Assembly (NCBI GenBank): GCA_023265625.1
Contig: JAHFST010000002.1
Coordinates: 1-64,000 of the forward strand
From: Deltaproteobacteria bacterium
GTDB taxonomy: Bacteria > UBA10199 > JACPAL01 > JAHFST01
DNA: 64,000 nt
Direction of reading: 5' to 3'
Shown here: positions 16,218 through 25,252 of the stretch, piece by piece
Position numbering within the stretch: the stretch's first letter is position 1
Layout of the letters: each line of letters begins with the position of its first letter
Made by a program: the position numbers and the translations under genes
Notes under the pieces: generated by a model
Seen by the model: the letters and a program-made list of their open reading frames with translations, nothing else
The model's database searches: none
What the model was told of the DNA's origin: nothing

Positions 16218-17117
16218 ATGCCCAGCAAACACCTTTCCATTTTTTCCAAGAGCACCGAGGCCGAGAGAAAAGACAATTTTGAGGACTATTGGGGTTTCAC
16301 CCAAAGACACTCCGGCGTCATTTTTGAGGCGGAGCAGACCCTTTCCAAAAAGAAGGAGCGGTTGGGTTATTTTCAGGAACATCCGGTACGTTCCCGAAAA
16401 CCGTTGCCCGATCCGGCCCTTTTTTACCGCAACTACGTCAATCTCGAGGATGACCCTGCCACCTTTGATCGTAAGACCCTGTTGCTGACCTGTATTTACA
16501 AGTTTGCCCGCCATGAATGGGTGGGGATTTCCGCGGCGTGGGATTATTTGCCGGCCTTGAGTGAGGCCAAATCCACGACGGATAAAATTAGCCGTTACCA
16601 TCTCTGCGAGGAATTTTGTCATGTGCGGTTTTTTCATGAGATGTTTCGGACCTTCCATCTGGAAGACGTCAAATGGGTTCCTCTGGGCAAATGGATGAAT
16701 CGAATTTATCGGATGTTTCCCTATTTCCCCGAATTTCTCATGAGTGCCCCGGCCTTTGTCACCGAATTGATGGGGATCACTTTTTACACCCATGTGGATC
16801 ATTTACTCGATACGGTGTTTGCGGATGAACCGGAGGCGCGGGATCGGGTGCGCGAGCTACTTTATGAAATTATGGTCGACGAGTTGGCCCATATTGGCCA
16901 GAGGCGTAATTTCATGGGGCCCATCGCGGTGCGATTTGCCCGCAAACAGCTCCCGGCGCTGTTTCGCCTATTTTTTCGCGATATTCCGGAATCGAAATAT
17001 CTCTTGGATGTCGACAAGATGATCCAAGAGGCCCTCGATTTTGATTATCGTACCGTGCCGCAGCAGTTGTTAGCGAAGAGTTGGATCCCCTCCTATTGTC
17101 AGTTGAAAAGTGCTTAA
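16218..17117 (+). CDS. Ferritin-like (AurF-type) diiron protein
   Basis: About 299 residues starting MPSKHLSIFSKSTEAER (ATG 16218). The central helices contain two E/D-x-x-H metal motifs: CEEFCHVRFFHEMFRTF (about residue 137) and YEIMVDELAHIGQRRN (about residue 221). This matches the paired helices of AurF-like N-oxygenases and other ferritin-like diiron enzymes. There is no signal peptide. The chemistry is unknown. It is followed on the same strand by the ATP-grasp/alpha-E/transglutaminase cluster and may modify its substrate or product, but a gap of about 135 bases leaves co-transcription open. The longer open frame upstream lacks family features. Confidence 0.7.
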   Translation: MPSKHLSIFSKSTEAERKDNFEDYWGFTQRHSGVIFEAEQTLSKKKERLGYFQEHPVRSRKPLPDPALFYRNYVNLEDDPATFDRKTLLLTCIYKFARHEWVGISAAWDYLPALSEAKSTTDKISRYHLCEEFCHVRFFHEMFRTFHLEDVKWVPLGKWMNRIYRMFPYFPEFLMSAPAFVTELMGITFYTHVDHLLDTVFADEPEARDRVRELLYEIMVDELAHIGQRRNFMGPIAVRFARKQLPALFRLFFRDIPESKYLLDVDKMIQEALDFDYRTVPQQLLAKSWIPSYCQLKSA

Positions 17118-17251
17118 TAATCAATCACCCGCCCAATAATAAGGCAGATAAAAACATTGTTACACACGGGCCTGCTACAAATAACCCTCTATTAACGCTC
17201 ATTTTATTAAACGCGGGTATTTTTTTGAGTTGGTTCCATTTTTGCATTGGC

Positions 17252-18745
17252 ATGGGGCGGACACGTGCGCCTATGACGAGAGCCTCTCTGAGTTTAATTA
17301 ACGACACCCCTTCGATCCTGCATCGGTATAGCTTTGGCGATAATTTTGATGAGATGTTTGATCATCATGCCAATCCCAGGGAACTTTTTTTGGGGGTTTA
17401 TCAATTACTGAACTCTTTGACGAAGCAGCAACTGAATATCAGGCAAAAGGCCTCCGACCTGTCTTTTCTCAATCAGGGAATTACCTTTACCGTTTATCAT
17501 AATAGCGAATCGAGTGAGCATATTTTTCCGTATGATCTCATCCCTCGGCTGATTGATGCCCAACAGTGGCGGATCTTGGAGGCGGGGCTGATCCAGAGGA
17601 CCTTGGCGCTTAATTTGTTTCTCCATGATATTTACCATGAGGCCCATATTTTGAGGGATAAGGTCATCCCCGTAGAATTGGTTTACACCTGCAAACACTT
17701 TCGGCGCGAGATGATTGGAATCAATGTCCCCAACAAACAATACATCACCTTGGCGGGGATCGATATTATTCGGGATCATCACGGCAAATGGTTTGTGTTA
17801 GAGGACAACCTGCGCGTTCCCAGCGGGGCCAGTTATGTCTTGTCCAACCGTGAGGCCTCGCAACGGGCCTTTCCATCGCTCTTCAATCAATACGGCATTC
17901 GATCCGTGAATCATTATCCCCAACTTTTGCTGAATGCACTGAAAGAACTCGCACCGCATGGCAAGCAGGATCCTATGATTGTTTTGCTGAGTCCCGGGGC
18001 TTACAATTCGGCCTATTATGAGCATTCCTTCTTGGGGGCGCAAATGGGGGTGCCCATTGTGGAGGGGAGAGATTTAATTGTTCATGACAATCATGTCTTT
18101 TTGCGGACCACTCAGGGTTTGCAGCCTGTCGATGTGATCTACCGTCGTCTCGATGATGACTTTCTCGACCCGCTCATTTTTCAATCGGATTCACTTTTGG
18201 GGGTGCCGGGTTTGTTCAATGCCTTTCAGGCGGGCAATGTCGCCTTGGCGAATGTCCCGGGGACGGGTGTGGCCGATGATAAGGCCATCTATTCCTTTGT
18301 CCCAGCCATTATTAGGTATTATCTCCAACAGGAGCCCCTGATCGACAACGTCACCACTTACCTGCCGGAAAACCCGGAGCACTTGGATTTTATCAAGGAG
18401 AACATCGATCAACTGGTGATCAAGCCGGTCGGTGGGGCGGGGGGCTATGGGCTGCTCATTGGTTCTCAGGCCAGTGATACCGAGAAGCAGGTGTGTCTGG
18501 AGCAAGTGATAAAAAATCCCAGGAATTATATTGCGCAACCGATCATCCGTTTGTCGACTTCACCTTGCTACATCGATAGTCGTTTAGTCTCACGGCACGT
18601 TGATTTACGTCCCTTTGTTGTTTTTGGCAAAAAACCAACGGTCTTACCGGGTGGGTTGACGCGCGTGGCCCTCAAAGAAGGCTCCCTGGTTGTCAATTCT
18701 TCCCAAGGGGGCGGTAGCAAAGACACGTGGGTGCTCACAGGATAA
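17252..18745 (+). CDS. Circularly permuted ATP-grasp protein (DUF404/DUF407)
   Basis: About 497 residues, the usual family length. Conserved blocks include NFDEMFDHHANPRELFLGVYQLL, FLNQGITFTVYHN, FPYDLIPRLIDAQQWRILEAGLIQRTLALNLFLHDIYHE, FVLEDNLRVPSGASYVLSNR and VIKPVGGAGGYGLLIG. These place it in the CP_ATPgrasp family, predicted to form amide bonds. ATGs at 17252 and 17273 are both plausible; a longer frame from 17081 overlaps the diiron gene and is unlikely. The alpha-E gene starts four bases after the stop. ATP-grasp, alpha-E and transglutaminase-like genes are a recurrent conserved trio of unproven function, thought to make or process a peptide-like compound. Confidence 0.9.
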   Translation: MGRTRAPMTRASLSLINDTPSILHRYSFGDNFDEMFDHHANPRELFLGVYQLLNSLTKQQLNIRQKASDLSFLNQGITFTVYHNSESSEHIFPYDLIPRLIDAQQWRILEAGLIQRTLALNLFLHDIYHEAHILRDKVIPVELVYTCKHFRREMIGINVPNKQYITLAGIDIIRDHHGKWFVLEDNLRVPSGASYVLSNREASQRAFPSLFNQYGIRSVNHYPQLLLNALKELAPHGKQDPMIVLLSPGAYNSAYYEHSFLGAQMGVPIVEGRDLIVHDNHVFLRTTQGLQPVDVIYRRLDDDFLDPLIFQSDSLLGVPGLFNAFQAGNVALANVPGTGVADDKAIYSFVPAIIRYYLQQEPLIDNVTTYLPENPEHLDFIKENIDQLVIKPVGGAGGYGLLIGSQASDTEKQVCLEQVIKNPRNYIAQPIIRLSTSPCYIDSRLVSRHVDLRPFVVFGKKPTVLPGGLTRVALKEGSLVVNSSQGGGSKDTWVLTG

Positions 18746-18749
18746 AACG

Positions 18750-19712
18750 ATGCTTTGTTCCTTAGCCGACAATTTATTTTGGTTGGGACGCTACCTGAAA
18801 AGAGCGGACCACATGATTCGCCTTTTTGAGGTGAATTTGGAGATCATGACCAATAGTAATTATCATTTAACGGAATATCGCTGGTGGTTGATGCTTACGA
18901 GCCTAGGCATTGTGCCGCAGCCCAACAAGAGCAGCACTCGGGAAGATGAAATTTTCAAGCTCTACCTATTTGATGAGAAAAATTATCAATCCGCCCTCTA
19001 TTGCATTGCGCAAGCCCGGATGAACGCCAGGCAGTTGCGCTCCATTATCTCCAGTGAGATCTTTGAGAGGATCAACGAGCTTTTTTTGGCGGTAAAATCG
19101 GCGACGCCGCAAGAAGATCAGGATTCACGGTGGCATGATTTTTTTAAAAAAACCAAGAGTCAGCTCAATTTGATCCAGGGATCCACCCAAGAGGTGATGT
19201 TACGGGATGATGGCTGGGCTTTTTTGCAACTGGGGAAGTACTTGGAACACCTTGGTTCGGTGGCTTCGTTGCTCAATGTCTTTTTTTCAGATTATCAAGA
19301 TCAGGTGGGTAGTCAGGTCAAACCGTCTGACTACATCGAGTGGGTGGGATTGCTTAAATCGGTGTCCGCATTTGAATCTTATTTAAAGGTTCACACCAAT
19401 AATTTAAAACCGGAGCTGATCGTAGACTTACTGGTGTTTAGCCAGGTTTTCCCGCAGTCGATACGGTATTCCGTCGATAAAATTTTTTCCGCGCTCAAAA
19501 AAATCAAGGAATGTTCCAAACAGCCCATGCAAGATCAGGAGATTCACGAGGCTTTACATGGCTTGGAAGTGGTTTCTAAGTCGGGAGGCGAGGAATTTAT
19601 TCATAGTAATAGAGGGGTGTATTTCAACGAAATCCAAAGAAAATGTATTCACCTCAACAACTTGATTTATAAAACCTACATTGAATTTCCAAATAGTTAT
19701 TTCGTCAATTAA
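18750..19712 (+). CDS. Alpha-E domain protein (DUF403)
   Basis: A 320-residue all-helical protein of the Alpha-E family. The start MLCSLADNLFWLGRYLKRADHMIRLFEVNLE is diagnostic. Helices with LRSIISSEIFERINELF, GWAFLQLGKYLEHLGSVASLLNVFF and LKSVSAFESYLKVH follow in family order. I use the ATG at 18750, four bases after the ATP-grasp stop; an earlier in-frame start would overlap that gene. The biochemical role is not established. In this trio it is assumed to be a scaffold or partner of the ATP-grasp enzyme. Confidence 0.9.
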   Translation: MLCSLADNLFWLGRYLKRADHMIRLFEVNLEIMTNSNYHLTEYRWWLMLTSLGIVPQPNKSSTREDEIFKLYLFDEKNYQSALYCIAQARMNARQLRSIISSEIFERINELFLAVKSATPQEDQDSRWHDFFKKTKSQLNLIQGSTQEVMLRDDGWAFLQLGKYLEHLGSVASLLNVFFSDYQDQVGSQVKPSDYIEWVGLLKSVSAFESYLKVHTNNLKPELIVDLLVFSQVFPQSIRYSVDKIFSALKKIKECSKQPMQDQEIHEALHGLEVVSKSGGEEFIHSNRGVYFNEIQRKCIHLNNLIYKTYIEFPNSYFVN

Positions 19713-19714
19713 TT

Positions 19715-20572
19715 ATGCATTACGCCATTTCACATGAAACCGTGTATCAATACCACAAGCCGATCAAGCGCTGTGTGATGGAATTGCGCATGCAGCCCAG
19801 TGATAATCACACGCAAGCTATTTATGGGTATCATTTGGATGTTTCCCCGGCCGTGCCGTTGTTTTCCTACATGGACTGGCTTGGCAATCGGGTTTTACAC
19901 TTCAACTGCAGAGAGGAGACGAATGCTCTCAGGATTAAGGTGCAATTTGACGCGGAAATAACCGAGGGTTTATTGGATGAGTCATCGTTAAGCCGCCAGT
20001 CATGGAGTTCTTTCGAATCTTTAAAAAATAGTCGGGACATGATCGATTGGCTTTTGCCGAGTCATTATTGTTCTTCCGTGCCGGAACTTGTCGCTTTTGA
20101 ACGAGATATTGCGGGTGAGACGGAGGCTCGTTCACCTTGGCACTATGTTCGAAGTGTCAATCAGACGTTTAAAAAGCACTTCACCTATGCGCCGAAGTCC
20201 ACGAATGTGCATTCGGGCATTCAGGAGGCTTTGGTGAGTCGGATGGGGGTCTGTCAGGATTTTAGTCATATCATGATCACCCTGTTTCGGAAAAAAGGGA
20301 TTCCAGCGCGGTATGTCAGTGGTTATTTATTTCACAATCAAGATGTCTCTGCCCCGGACGCCTCTCATGCCTGGGTAGAGGTTTATATCCCCGGGCAGGG
20401 CTGGGTGGGCTTGGATCCGACCAATGATCTCGTGGTGCAACAGCGCCATATTAAGATAGCCATCGGTCGAGACTACAAGGATGTTCCACCGAGTAAGGGG
20501 GTCTTTTTTGGGGATGACTGTCAGCATGATTTGTCGGTGGCGGTGAGTGTGCAGCAGGCGCAAAATCAATAG
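19715..20572 (+). CDS. Transglutaminase-like cysteine protease-fold protein
   Basis: A 285-residue protein. It has the bacterial transglutaminase N-terminal domain (YAISHETVYQYHKPIKRCVMELRMQPS) followed by the catalytic core. The Cys lies in SRMGVCQDFSHIMITLFRKKGIPARYVSGYL, the His in ASHAWVEVYIPGQGWVGLDPTND and the Asp in that same block, forming the Cys-His-Asp triad. No signal peptide is seen. It begins two bases after the alpha-E stop and completes the ATP-grasp/alpha-E/transglutaminase operon, probably as hydrolase or transferase on the product. It converges on the patatin gene with a six-base gap. Confidence 0.92.
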   Translation: MHYAISHETVYQYHKPIKRCVMELRMQPSDNHTQAIYGYHLDVSPAVPLFSYMDWLGNRVLHFNCREETNALRIKVQFDAEITEGLLDESSLSRQSWSSFESLKNSRDMIDWLLPSHYCSSVPELVAFERDIAGETEARSPWHYVRSVNQTFKKHFTYAPKSTNVHSGIQEALVSRMGVCQDFSHIMITLFRKKGIPARYVSGYLFHNQDVSAPDASHAWVEVYIPGQGWVGLDPTNDLVVQQRHIKIAIGRDYKDVPPSKGVFFGDDCQHDLSVAVSVQQAQNQ

Positions 20573-20578
20573 GTTAAA

Positions 20579-22633
20579 TTAGCGCCGGACACAAAAGGTG
20601 CGGTACCTCTCCTGCAATGTGATGAGAAATGGATCAAGGGTTTCTTCCGCTTTTTTGACAATTTCCAAGGCTTGGGAAAATTCCGAAGAAGAAAAGAGCG
20701 ATAAGTCAGGCTTAAACACCAAATCGGCGCACGAAGCCTGTTGCTCTCCCGCCTGATTCATCAAAATATAAAAAGACCGGACCAGATCCTTGATGCGGGA
20801 ACGCGGCCACAGGGCCGATTGGAGCTGCGCCAAAAAATGATCCTTCAGATGGGTGGCGATTTTTTGCGGGGCGGGGATGACATTGGAGGCGATAATGAAG
20901 TCGGCACCTTCCTCCGCCACCACACTCGCCGGGACATTGTTGAGCACCGCCCCGTCAACGTAGCGTTGTCCCCCCAAGATGGCTGGCGCAATCAGGGCCG
21001 GGAAGGCACAGCTGGCCTGGAGGCTTTTGGCAATGGAACCTTGCCGAAAGGTCCTCTCTTCACCCGTCATGATATTCACCGCCACCGGTAAGAACGGGAT
21101 CTCCAAATCCTGGAGCTCATGATGGCGTAAGATGTCCTGGACGGCCTTGGCCATGGGCCAGGTTGTCCAGTAGACGCATTTGGAGACCCAGTGCATGCGC
21201 CGGCGTTTCTCCAGAAGTTGATCCAATCCCCGTTGTTGGGTGCTGGCAAAACAGGCGCCAATAATGCTGCCAAAACTGGTGCCTGAAATAATATCGATTG
21301 GAATCCGGGCTGAGACCAAACCCCTGAGTAGGGCGATATGGCCTAGTCCCCAAGCACCTCCACCTCCCAGGGCTAGGCCCACCAAACGATGGCTGAGGGC
21401 GCGGGTGAGTCGGTCGATAGACGTGCGAATAGGCGTTGGTAACTGGGCCCATGAGGTTTCAGTAAAATCCTGAGGCCAATGAAGCCGCACCGCCCCGCGT
21501 CGAGCGATCGTTGGGGAGTTTTTGCCTTGTGTAACAACGGCATGGAGCGTGTTGAGTGTCTGAGACACGGGGTAGGGTAAGGTTTGCTGATCGGAGGAAA
21601 CATACAGCAGGGTGAAAAGATATTTTTGCAGTGTTTCCAACAAGAAACGTTCCTGATCACGAGGGGGTACGACAAAAACATAGTGGAACTCCCCCGATAT
21701 TCTTTTTTGCAGGGCCTCGGTTGCCTCCGTGACGACACAGGCCTTCTCAAAAAACTGGACTTTCAGGGATTCACAGAGCCAATCGGCGAGTGCGGCATGA
21801 GGTGTATGATTGATGATAAGGATCAGTTCGGCCGTTTTCTTTAAATTTTCATGGATCCCCAACCGTTCTTCCATCAAGGCATGGATGGCATGGCGAAAGA
21901 TCGACGATTGTTCGCTCAAGGTTTGGAAATCCTGTTGGTCAAAGATGAGTAGGGTGGCATCCTGGGTAGCAGTGGCGGAGGCATTGCGGGGCACCTTTTT
22001 CAAGAGGGCGATTTCACCAAAGCTATCTCCGGGATACAAATAGGACAGGGTTTTTTCTGCGCGTGAGATGGCAATTTCGCCATTGACCACCAAGTAAAAA
22101 GATTCACCCAAGGAGCCTTCCGCAAAGATAAGTGTGCCTGAAGGAAAAAAAGATAAGGTAGCGCCTTCCACCATGCGCCGCAGCAGTGTCGGGCTCATCC
22201 CACGAAACAAGGAGGATCGCTTGAGGAGTTCTAAGATTTCCCACAATCGTTTGGTGAGAGAGATGCGTGTTAGGAATTGCTTCTGGAGAAGGGGGAATTT
22301 GTCAAATTGCCTGGCAATCACGTCTCGCGGCCAGATCCAAAACCGCGCCGGTCCGGTGCTGGTAAATGTTGCCTGCTCCGGTTCCTGATTGAGTGGGCCC
22401 CGGCCAAACACCGATCCAGGTTTTAGACTCCGCACCAGTTCCTCCGCGCTTTCCCCGTAATGTGAGACATTCACTTCGCCTTCTAAGAGAAGATACGCCT
22501 TGGGAGAGATATCGCCTTCTTGGATCAAGACTTTCTTGTCGGGAATGATGAGTTCAGTTGCCGTCTCGGCAATGGCCCGTAGGATATCTGGATCAAGATA
22601 ACGGAAAAATGGGGAATTTTTAAAGTGAATCAC
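20579..22633 (-). CDS. Patatin-like phospholipase with two cNMP-binding domains (NTE-like)
   Basis: A 684-residue protein. Two cyclic-nucleotide-binding domains (about residues 8-120 and 140-260; GSVFGRGPLNQEPEQATF and GDSFGEIALLKKVPRNASATA) precede a linker. The patatin domain then starts near residue 415. It has the oxyanion motif ALGGGGAWGLGHIALLRGL, the nucleophile motif GTSFG and the DGAVLNNVPASV Asp, so the Ser-Asp dyad is complete. This architecture matches neuropathy-target-esterase-type lysophospholipases. It probably acts at the inner membrane face, and whether it binds cNMP is unknown. Confidence 0.9.
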   Translation of the reverse strand: MIHFKNSPFFRYLDPDILRAIAETATELIIPDKKVLIQEGDISPKAYLLLEGEVNVSHYGESAEELVRSLKPGSVFGRGPLNQEPEQATFTSTGPARFWIWPRDVIARQFDKFPLLQKQFLTRISLTKRLWEILELLKRSSLFRGMSPTLLRRMVEGATLSFFPSGTLIFAEGSLGESFYLVVNGEIAISRAEKTLSYLYPGDSFGEIALLKKVPRNASATATQDATLLIFDQQDFQTLSEQSSIFRHAIHALMEERLGIHENLKKTAELILIINHTPHAALADWLCESLKVQFFEKACVVTEATEALQKRISGEFHYVFVVPPRDQERFLLETLQKYLFTLLYVSSDQQTLPYPVSQTLNTLHAVVTQGKNSPTIARRGAVRLHWPQDFTETSWAQLPTPIRTSIDRLTRALSHRLVGLALGGGGAWGLGHIALLRGLVSARIPIDIISGTSFGSIIGACFASTQQRGLDQLLEKRRRMHWVSKCVYWTTWPMAKAVQDILRHHELQDLEIPFLPVAVNIMTGEERTFRQGSIAKSLQASCAFPALIAPAILGGQRYVDGAVLNNVPASVVAEEGADFIIASNVIPAPQKIATHLKDHFLAQLQSALWPRSRIKDLVRSFYILMNQAGEQQASCADLVFKPDLSLFSSSEFSQALEIVKKAEETLDPFLITLQERYRTFCVRR

Positions 22634-22643
22634 GCCATTGCTT

Positions 22644-23954
22644 TTAAGGCCTAGATCTGACGGGTTTCCGGGCTTTCACGATCTCGTATTTACAGTTTGC
22701 GCTGCAACCATCGTAAGACTTTGTGTTGCCGTCATCACAATCTTCACCAGGATCGAGTATCCCGTTTCCACAGATTGTCAAGAATCTATTGATATTGGGG
22801 GCCCTTAAAGGGCCAGTATCACCAATGCCAGGGGGTGGGACTGGGATTGGATTTCGTCCGGGGTTAGTTGGAATCATGGAAGGGCTTGAGGGCCTCTTGG
22901 TGACAGTGTTGGCATCAGTGGGGGGTGGATTAGGCGGAGGTGGAGGAGGCGGAGGTGGAGGAGGCGGAGGCGGAGGTGGAGGTGGAGGAGGTGGAGGTGG
23001 CGGAGGTGGCGGAGGTGGAGGTGGTGGTGGAGGTGGTAGAGGTTCCTTGGTGCACTTGGCGGAACATCCGTCGCCATCGTTGGTATTGCTGTCATCACAG
23101 GCCTCACCCGGGTCGACTATGCCATCACCGCAGATATGCTTTTTTTGACACTTGCCTTCAATACAGCAGTTGTCCGGATTTTCCTTGGGACAATCAAGTT
23201 TACAATCAACGGCGTAACCATACTCGTTGCAACATTTTTGCACCAACGAATTCCCTTCACAGAAACTGGAATCATAGACCTTAGTTTGCTGGGGAATACT
23301 GTCCGTTTTGAAGACGACCTTATAAGGTTTTCCATCAGAACTGGGCGATTTTTGGCCTTCACAGCTAGGGACAGGTTTGTTGCCTTTGACACATTGATTG
23401 AGTGTTGAGTCGCACACTTCCCCAAATGGACATGAGATAGAGCAAAACGTCCAATTTTTTCCTGTGCTGTCACAACAGTATTCCAAAATGGAGCTGCTTC
23501 CCTGGCAAAAATAAAAAGACGAAACCGTTTCCATTTCGGTACTGCCGGGTTTTGTGTATTGGACCGTATAAGGTTTTCCGTTCGAGGAAGGGATTTTTTG
23601 GCCGATACACTCCTGTTTGGGGCCATCGCCTGGGAGGAGCTTGGACAGTCCGTCTTGCGGGTCCTTCCCGCAGTAATATCCGGGCTTTTTGAGTTTACAC
23701 TCGATGGGACCGTCGGGGGTGCAACAATGTTGCAAGAGTTCTCCCGTGGGCGTGCAGATGCTGTAAGAATCTTGTTGGCTCTTTCCGTCTTGAGTCATTG
23801 TGATTGTATATTTTCCATCCGGATTGGGTTCGCTTTGTCCTTCGCATTTGGGGCAGTCTTTGCACAATTTTGGGTCGAGTGGATCGGCCTTCAGTGGCAT
23901 TGAATACGGGAGGATGATAATCAAACCTACAACGATGGATGTAAATAACCTCAT
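22644..23954 (-). CDS. Secreted cysteine-rich protein with DUF4215 repeats and a 35-proline tract
   Basis: A 436-residue exported protein (signal MRLFTSIVVGLIIILPYSMPLKA). The N-terminal half has repeated Cys-rich units beginning GQKIPSSNGKPYTVQYT or GQKSPSSDGKPYKVVFK and ending with CC and C-x-C pairs. Two Myxococcus-type cysteine-rich (DUF4215) repeats follow: CGDGIVDPGEACDDSNTNDGDGC and, at the end, CGNGILDPGEDCDDGN. Between them lie 35 consecutive Pro codons (22932-23036). The extreme C-terminus is basic (VKARKPVRSRP). It is likely a surface or secreted protein; its function is unknown. Translation of the Pro run should require EF-P. Confidence 0.85.
   Translation of the reverse strand: MRLFTSIVVGLIIILPYSMPLKADPLDPKLCKDCPKCEGQSEPNPDGKYTITMTQDGKSQQDSYSICTPTGELLQHCCTPDGPIECKLKKPGYYCGKDPQDGLSKLLPGDGPKQECIGQKIPSSNGKPYTVQYTKPGSTEMETVSSFYFCQGSSSILEYCCDSTGKNWTFCSISCPFGEVCDSTLNQCVKGNKPVPSCEGQKSPSSDGKPYKVVFKTDSIPQQTKVYDSSFCEGNSLVQKCCNEYGYAVDCKLDCPKENPDNCCIEGKCQKKHICGDGIVDPGEACDDSNTNDGDGCSAKCTKEPLPPPPPPPPPPPPPPPPPPPPPPPPPPPPPPPPPPPNPPPTDANTVTKRPSSPSMIPTNPGRNPIPVPPPGIGDTGPLRAPNINRFLTICGNGILDPGEDCDDGNTKSYDGCSANCKYEIVKARKPVRSRP
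22932..23036. repeat. Low-complexity GGN tract encoding polyproline
   Basis: 35 successive codons of the form CCN on the minus strand, seen on the plus strand as an uninterrupted G-rich run of NGG triplets. Codon choice varies (CCT, CCA, CCG, CCC). The tract is prone to slippage and assembly error. Confidence 0.85.
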
Positions 23955-24078
23955 ACCTTAATGGGGATGCAAGGATCGGGCCATAGGGTATAATTTTATA
24001 ACTATCTAATATTTAATGATTTATTAAAGATGAGATTATCTTTAGAAGCGTCAAAAAGGTGGAAACTCACCCGATCGG

Positions 24079-24094
24079 TGTCAAAATATTGACA
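24079..24094. promoter_or_regulatory. Short palindrome upstream of the DUF4215 gene
   Basis: TGTCAA (24079-24084) and TTGACA (24089-24094) are inverted copies around aata. The site lies between the topoisomerase VI A stop (24110) and the DUF4215 start (23954). It could be an operator or part of a promoter for the DUF4215 gene; the TTGACA also resembles a -35 element. The rest of this 155-base gap is AT-rich with no other clear signal. Confidence 0.35.
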
Positions 24095-24109
24095 TTCAGG
24101 AAGTGGCCC

Positions 24110-25252
24110 TCAGACAAAATTCTTGTTCTTAATCTTCTCGATGATGATCTTCTCCGGCATCAAAGGATCCCGGGGATTGACGGAGAAAAAGGCCTGCTGT
24201 TCGCAACGACGCTTGTGTTGGAGAAGCCAGCGCAGGATGTCGGAGACTCCCTTGTTTTTTTTATCCTTAAAAAATGGGTCATTCTGCAGGGCGTCGCGGG
24301 CCTTCTTGAGGGCGCGTGATTCTACGGCGTCATTTTCTCGGACGGCGTAGTCGGGCAGATCGTATTTTTTGATGTCTTCGGGGAGGACCCCGAGAAATTT
24401 TACCTCCGGGGCACTGAAATCGGCATTGCGGATTAGGCTCGCTGCTGACCCTGCCTTCAGGGTGCGGAAGATGTTTTGCATGGTGTAGGCGTCGAGGTCT
24501 CCGAAGAAGTAGCAGGGGACGTCCAACTCGTCCTGGATAAGTTTTGTCCAACCACGCACCGCATTGGACGGCACCCCTTGTGCGCCGAGCAGGATGACGG
24601 GATGACGTTTGGTAAAGCCACTGTTGACCAAGGTGTTGGCCGTGCCCTCCGACTCGACGATCAGGCAGAAATCTATTTTCTTTTTGGCCTTGAGTTTCAA
24701 ACTTTGCGGCCGGTTCTTGGGTTGAAAGGGGGCCGTGCCCAACTTGGAGAGGTCGATGGTCGCCTTGGTCCCGTCGGGCATGGTTTCCATGACCATCAGT
24801 TGTTGGCTATAGGTCTGGCCGCCGCGATCATTGGCGAAGCAGTTGAGGTCTTCACGGTAGCACTCCATCATTTCACAGATGAAGTCGACAATGGCATCAC
24901 TCTCGTCCTGGTCGTCAAAATCGAGCGGTCTGAGGGCTGGATTGTGCTTAATCTCACCTTTGGAAATATAGTACAACTCACGCTTGGTGTTGGTCGCTCC
25001 AACATCTAGGTTGCGCAAGATCAGCTCAATCATAAAAATGGCCCGTGACATCTTTTGCACGGAGCTGACATTTAGTTCCGTGGCGACTTTTTTGTCTCCC
25101 GGGGTGAGGTAGCCCACCTTCGGGTTGTAAAAACAGTTGTCGAGCGCGCATTTGGTGGCCTGGAAGACGGGGCGCCGGGCCTTCTCCAGGTCGCGGAGCA
25201 ACCGCTCACACATGTCAACCGACAACTGCTTGACGTTAACATCGGTGGCCAT
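24110..25252 (-). CDS. top6A: DNA topoisomerase VI subunit A
   Basis: A 380-residue Spo11/TopoVI-A family protein. The winged-helix (CAP) domain carries the candidate catalytic tyrosines in TKRELYYISKGEI (about residue 112). The Toprim domain shows the metal-binding ESEGTANTLVNSG glutamate and the acidic FGDLDAYTM motif. It cleaves DNA as part of an A2B2 enzyme that relaxes and decatenates double-stranded DNA. Its ATG overlaps the TGA of subunit B by one base (TGATG), so the two are coupled. Topo VI is universal in archaea but sporadic in bacteria, which makes this locus notable. Confidence 0.9.
   Translation of the reverse strand: MATDVNVKQLSVDMCERLLRDLEKARRPVFQATKCALDNCFYNPKVGYLTPGDKKVATELNVSSVQKMSRAIFMIELILRNLDVGATNTKRELYYISKGEIKHNPALRPLDFDDQDESDAIVDFICEMMECYREDLNCFANDRGGQTYSQQLMVMETMPDGTKATIDLSKLGTAPFQPKNRPQSLKLKAKKKIDFCLIVESEGTANTLVNSGFTKRHPVILLGAQGVPSNAVRGWTKLIQDELDVPCYFFGDLDAYTMQNIFRTLKAGSAASLIRNADFSAPEVKFLGVLPEDIKKYDLPDYAVRENDAVESRALKKARDALQNDPFFKDKKNKGVSDILRWLLQHKRRCEQQAFFSVNPRDPLMPEKIIIEKIKNKNFV

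Noticed and set aside
22723-23148. Plus-strand ORF with a long glycine run
   Set aside because: It is the complement of the polyproline tract of the DUF4215 gene, with no ribosome-binding site or homology.
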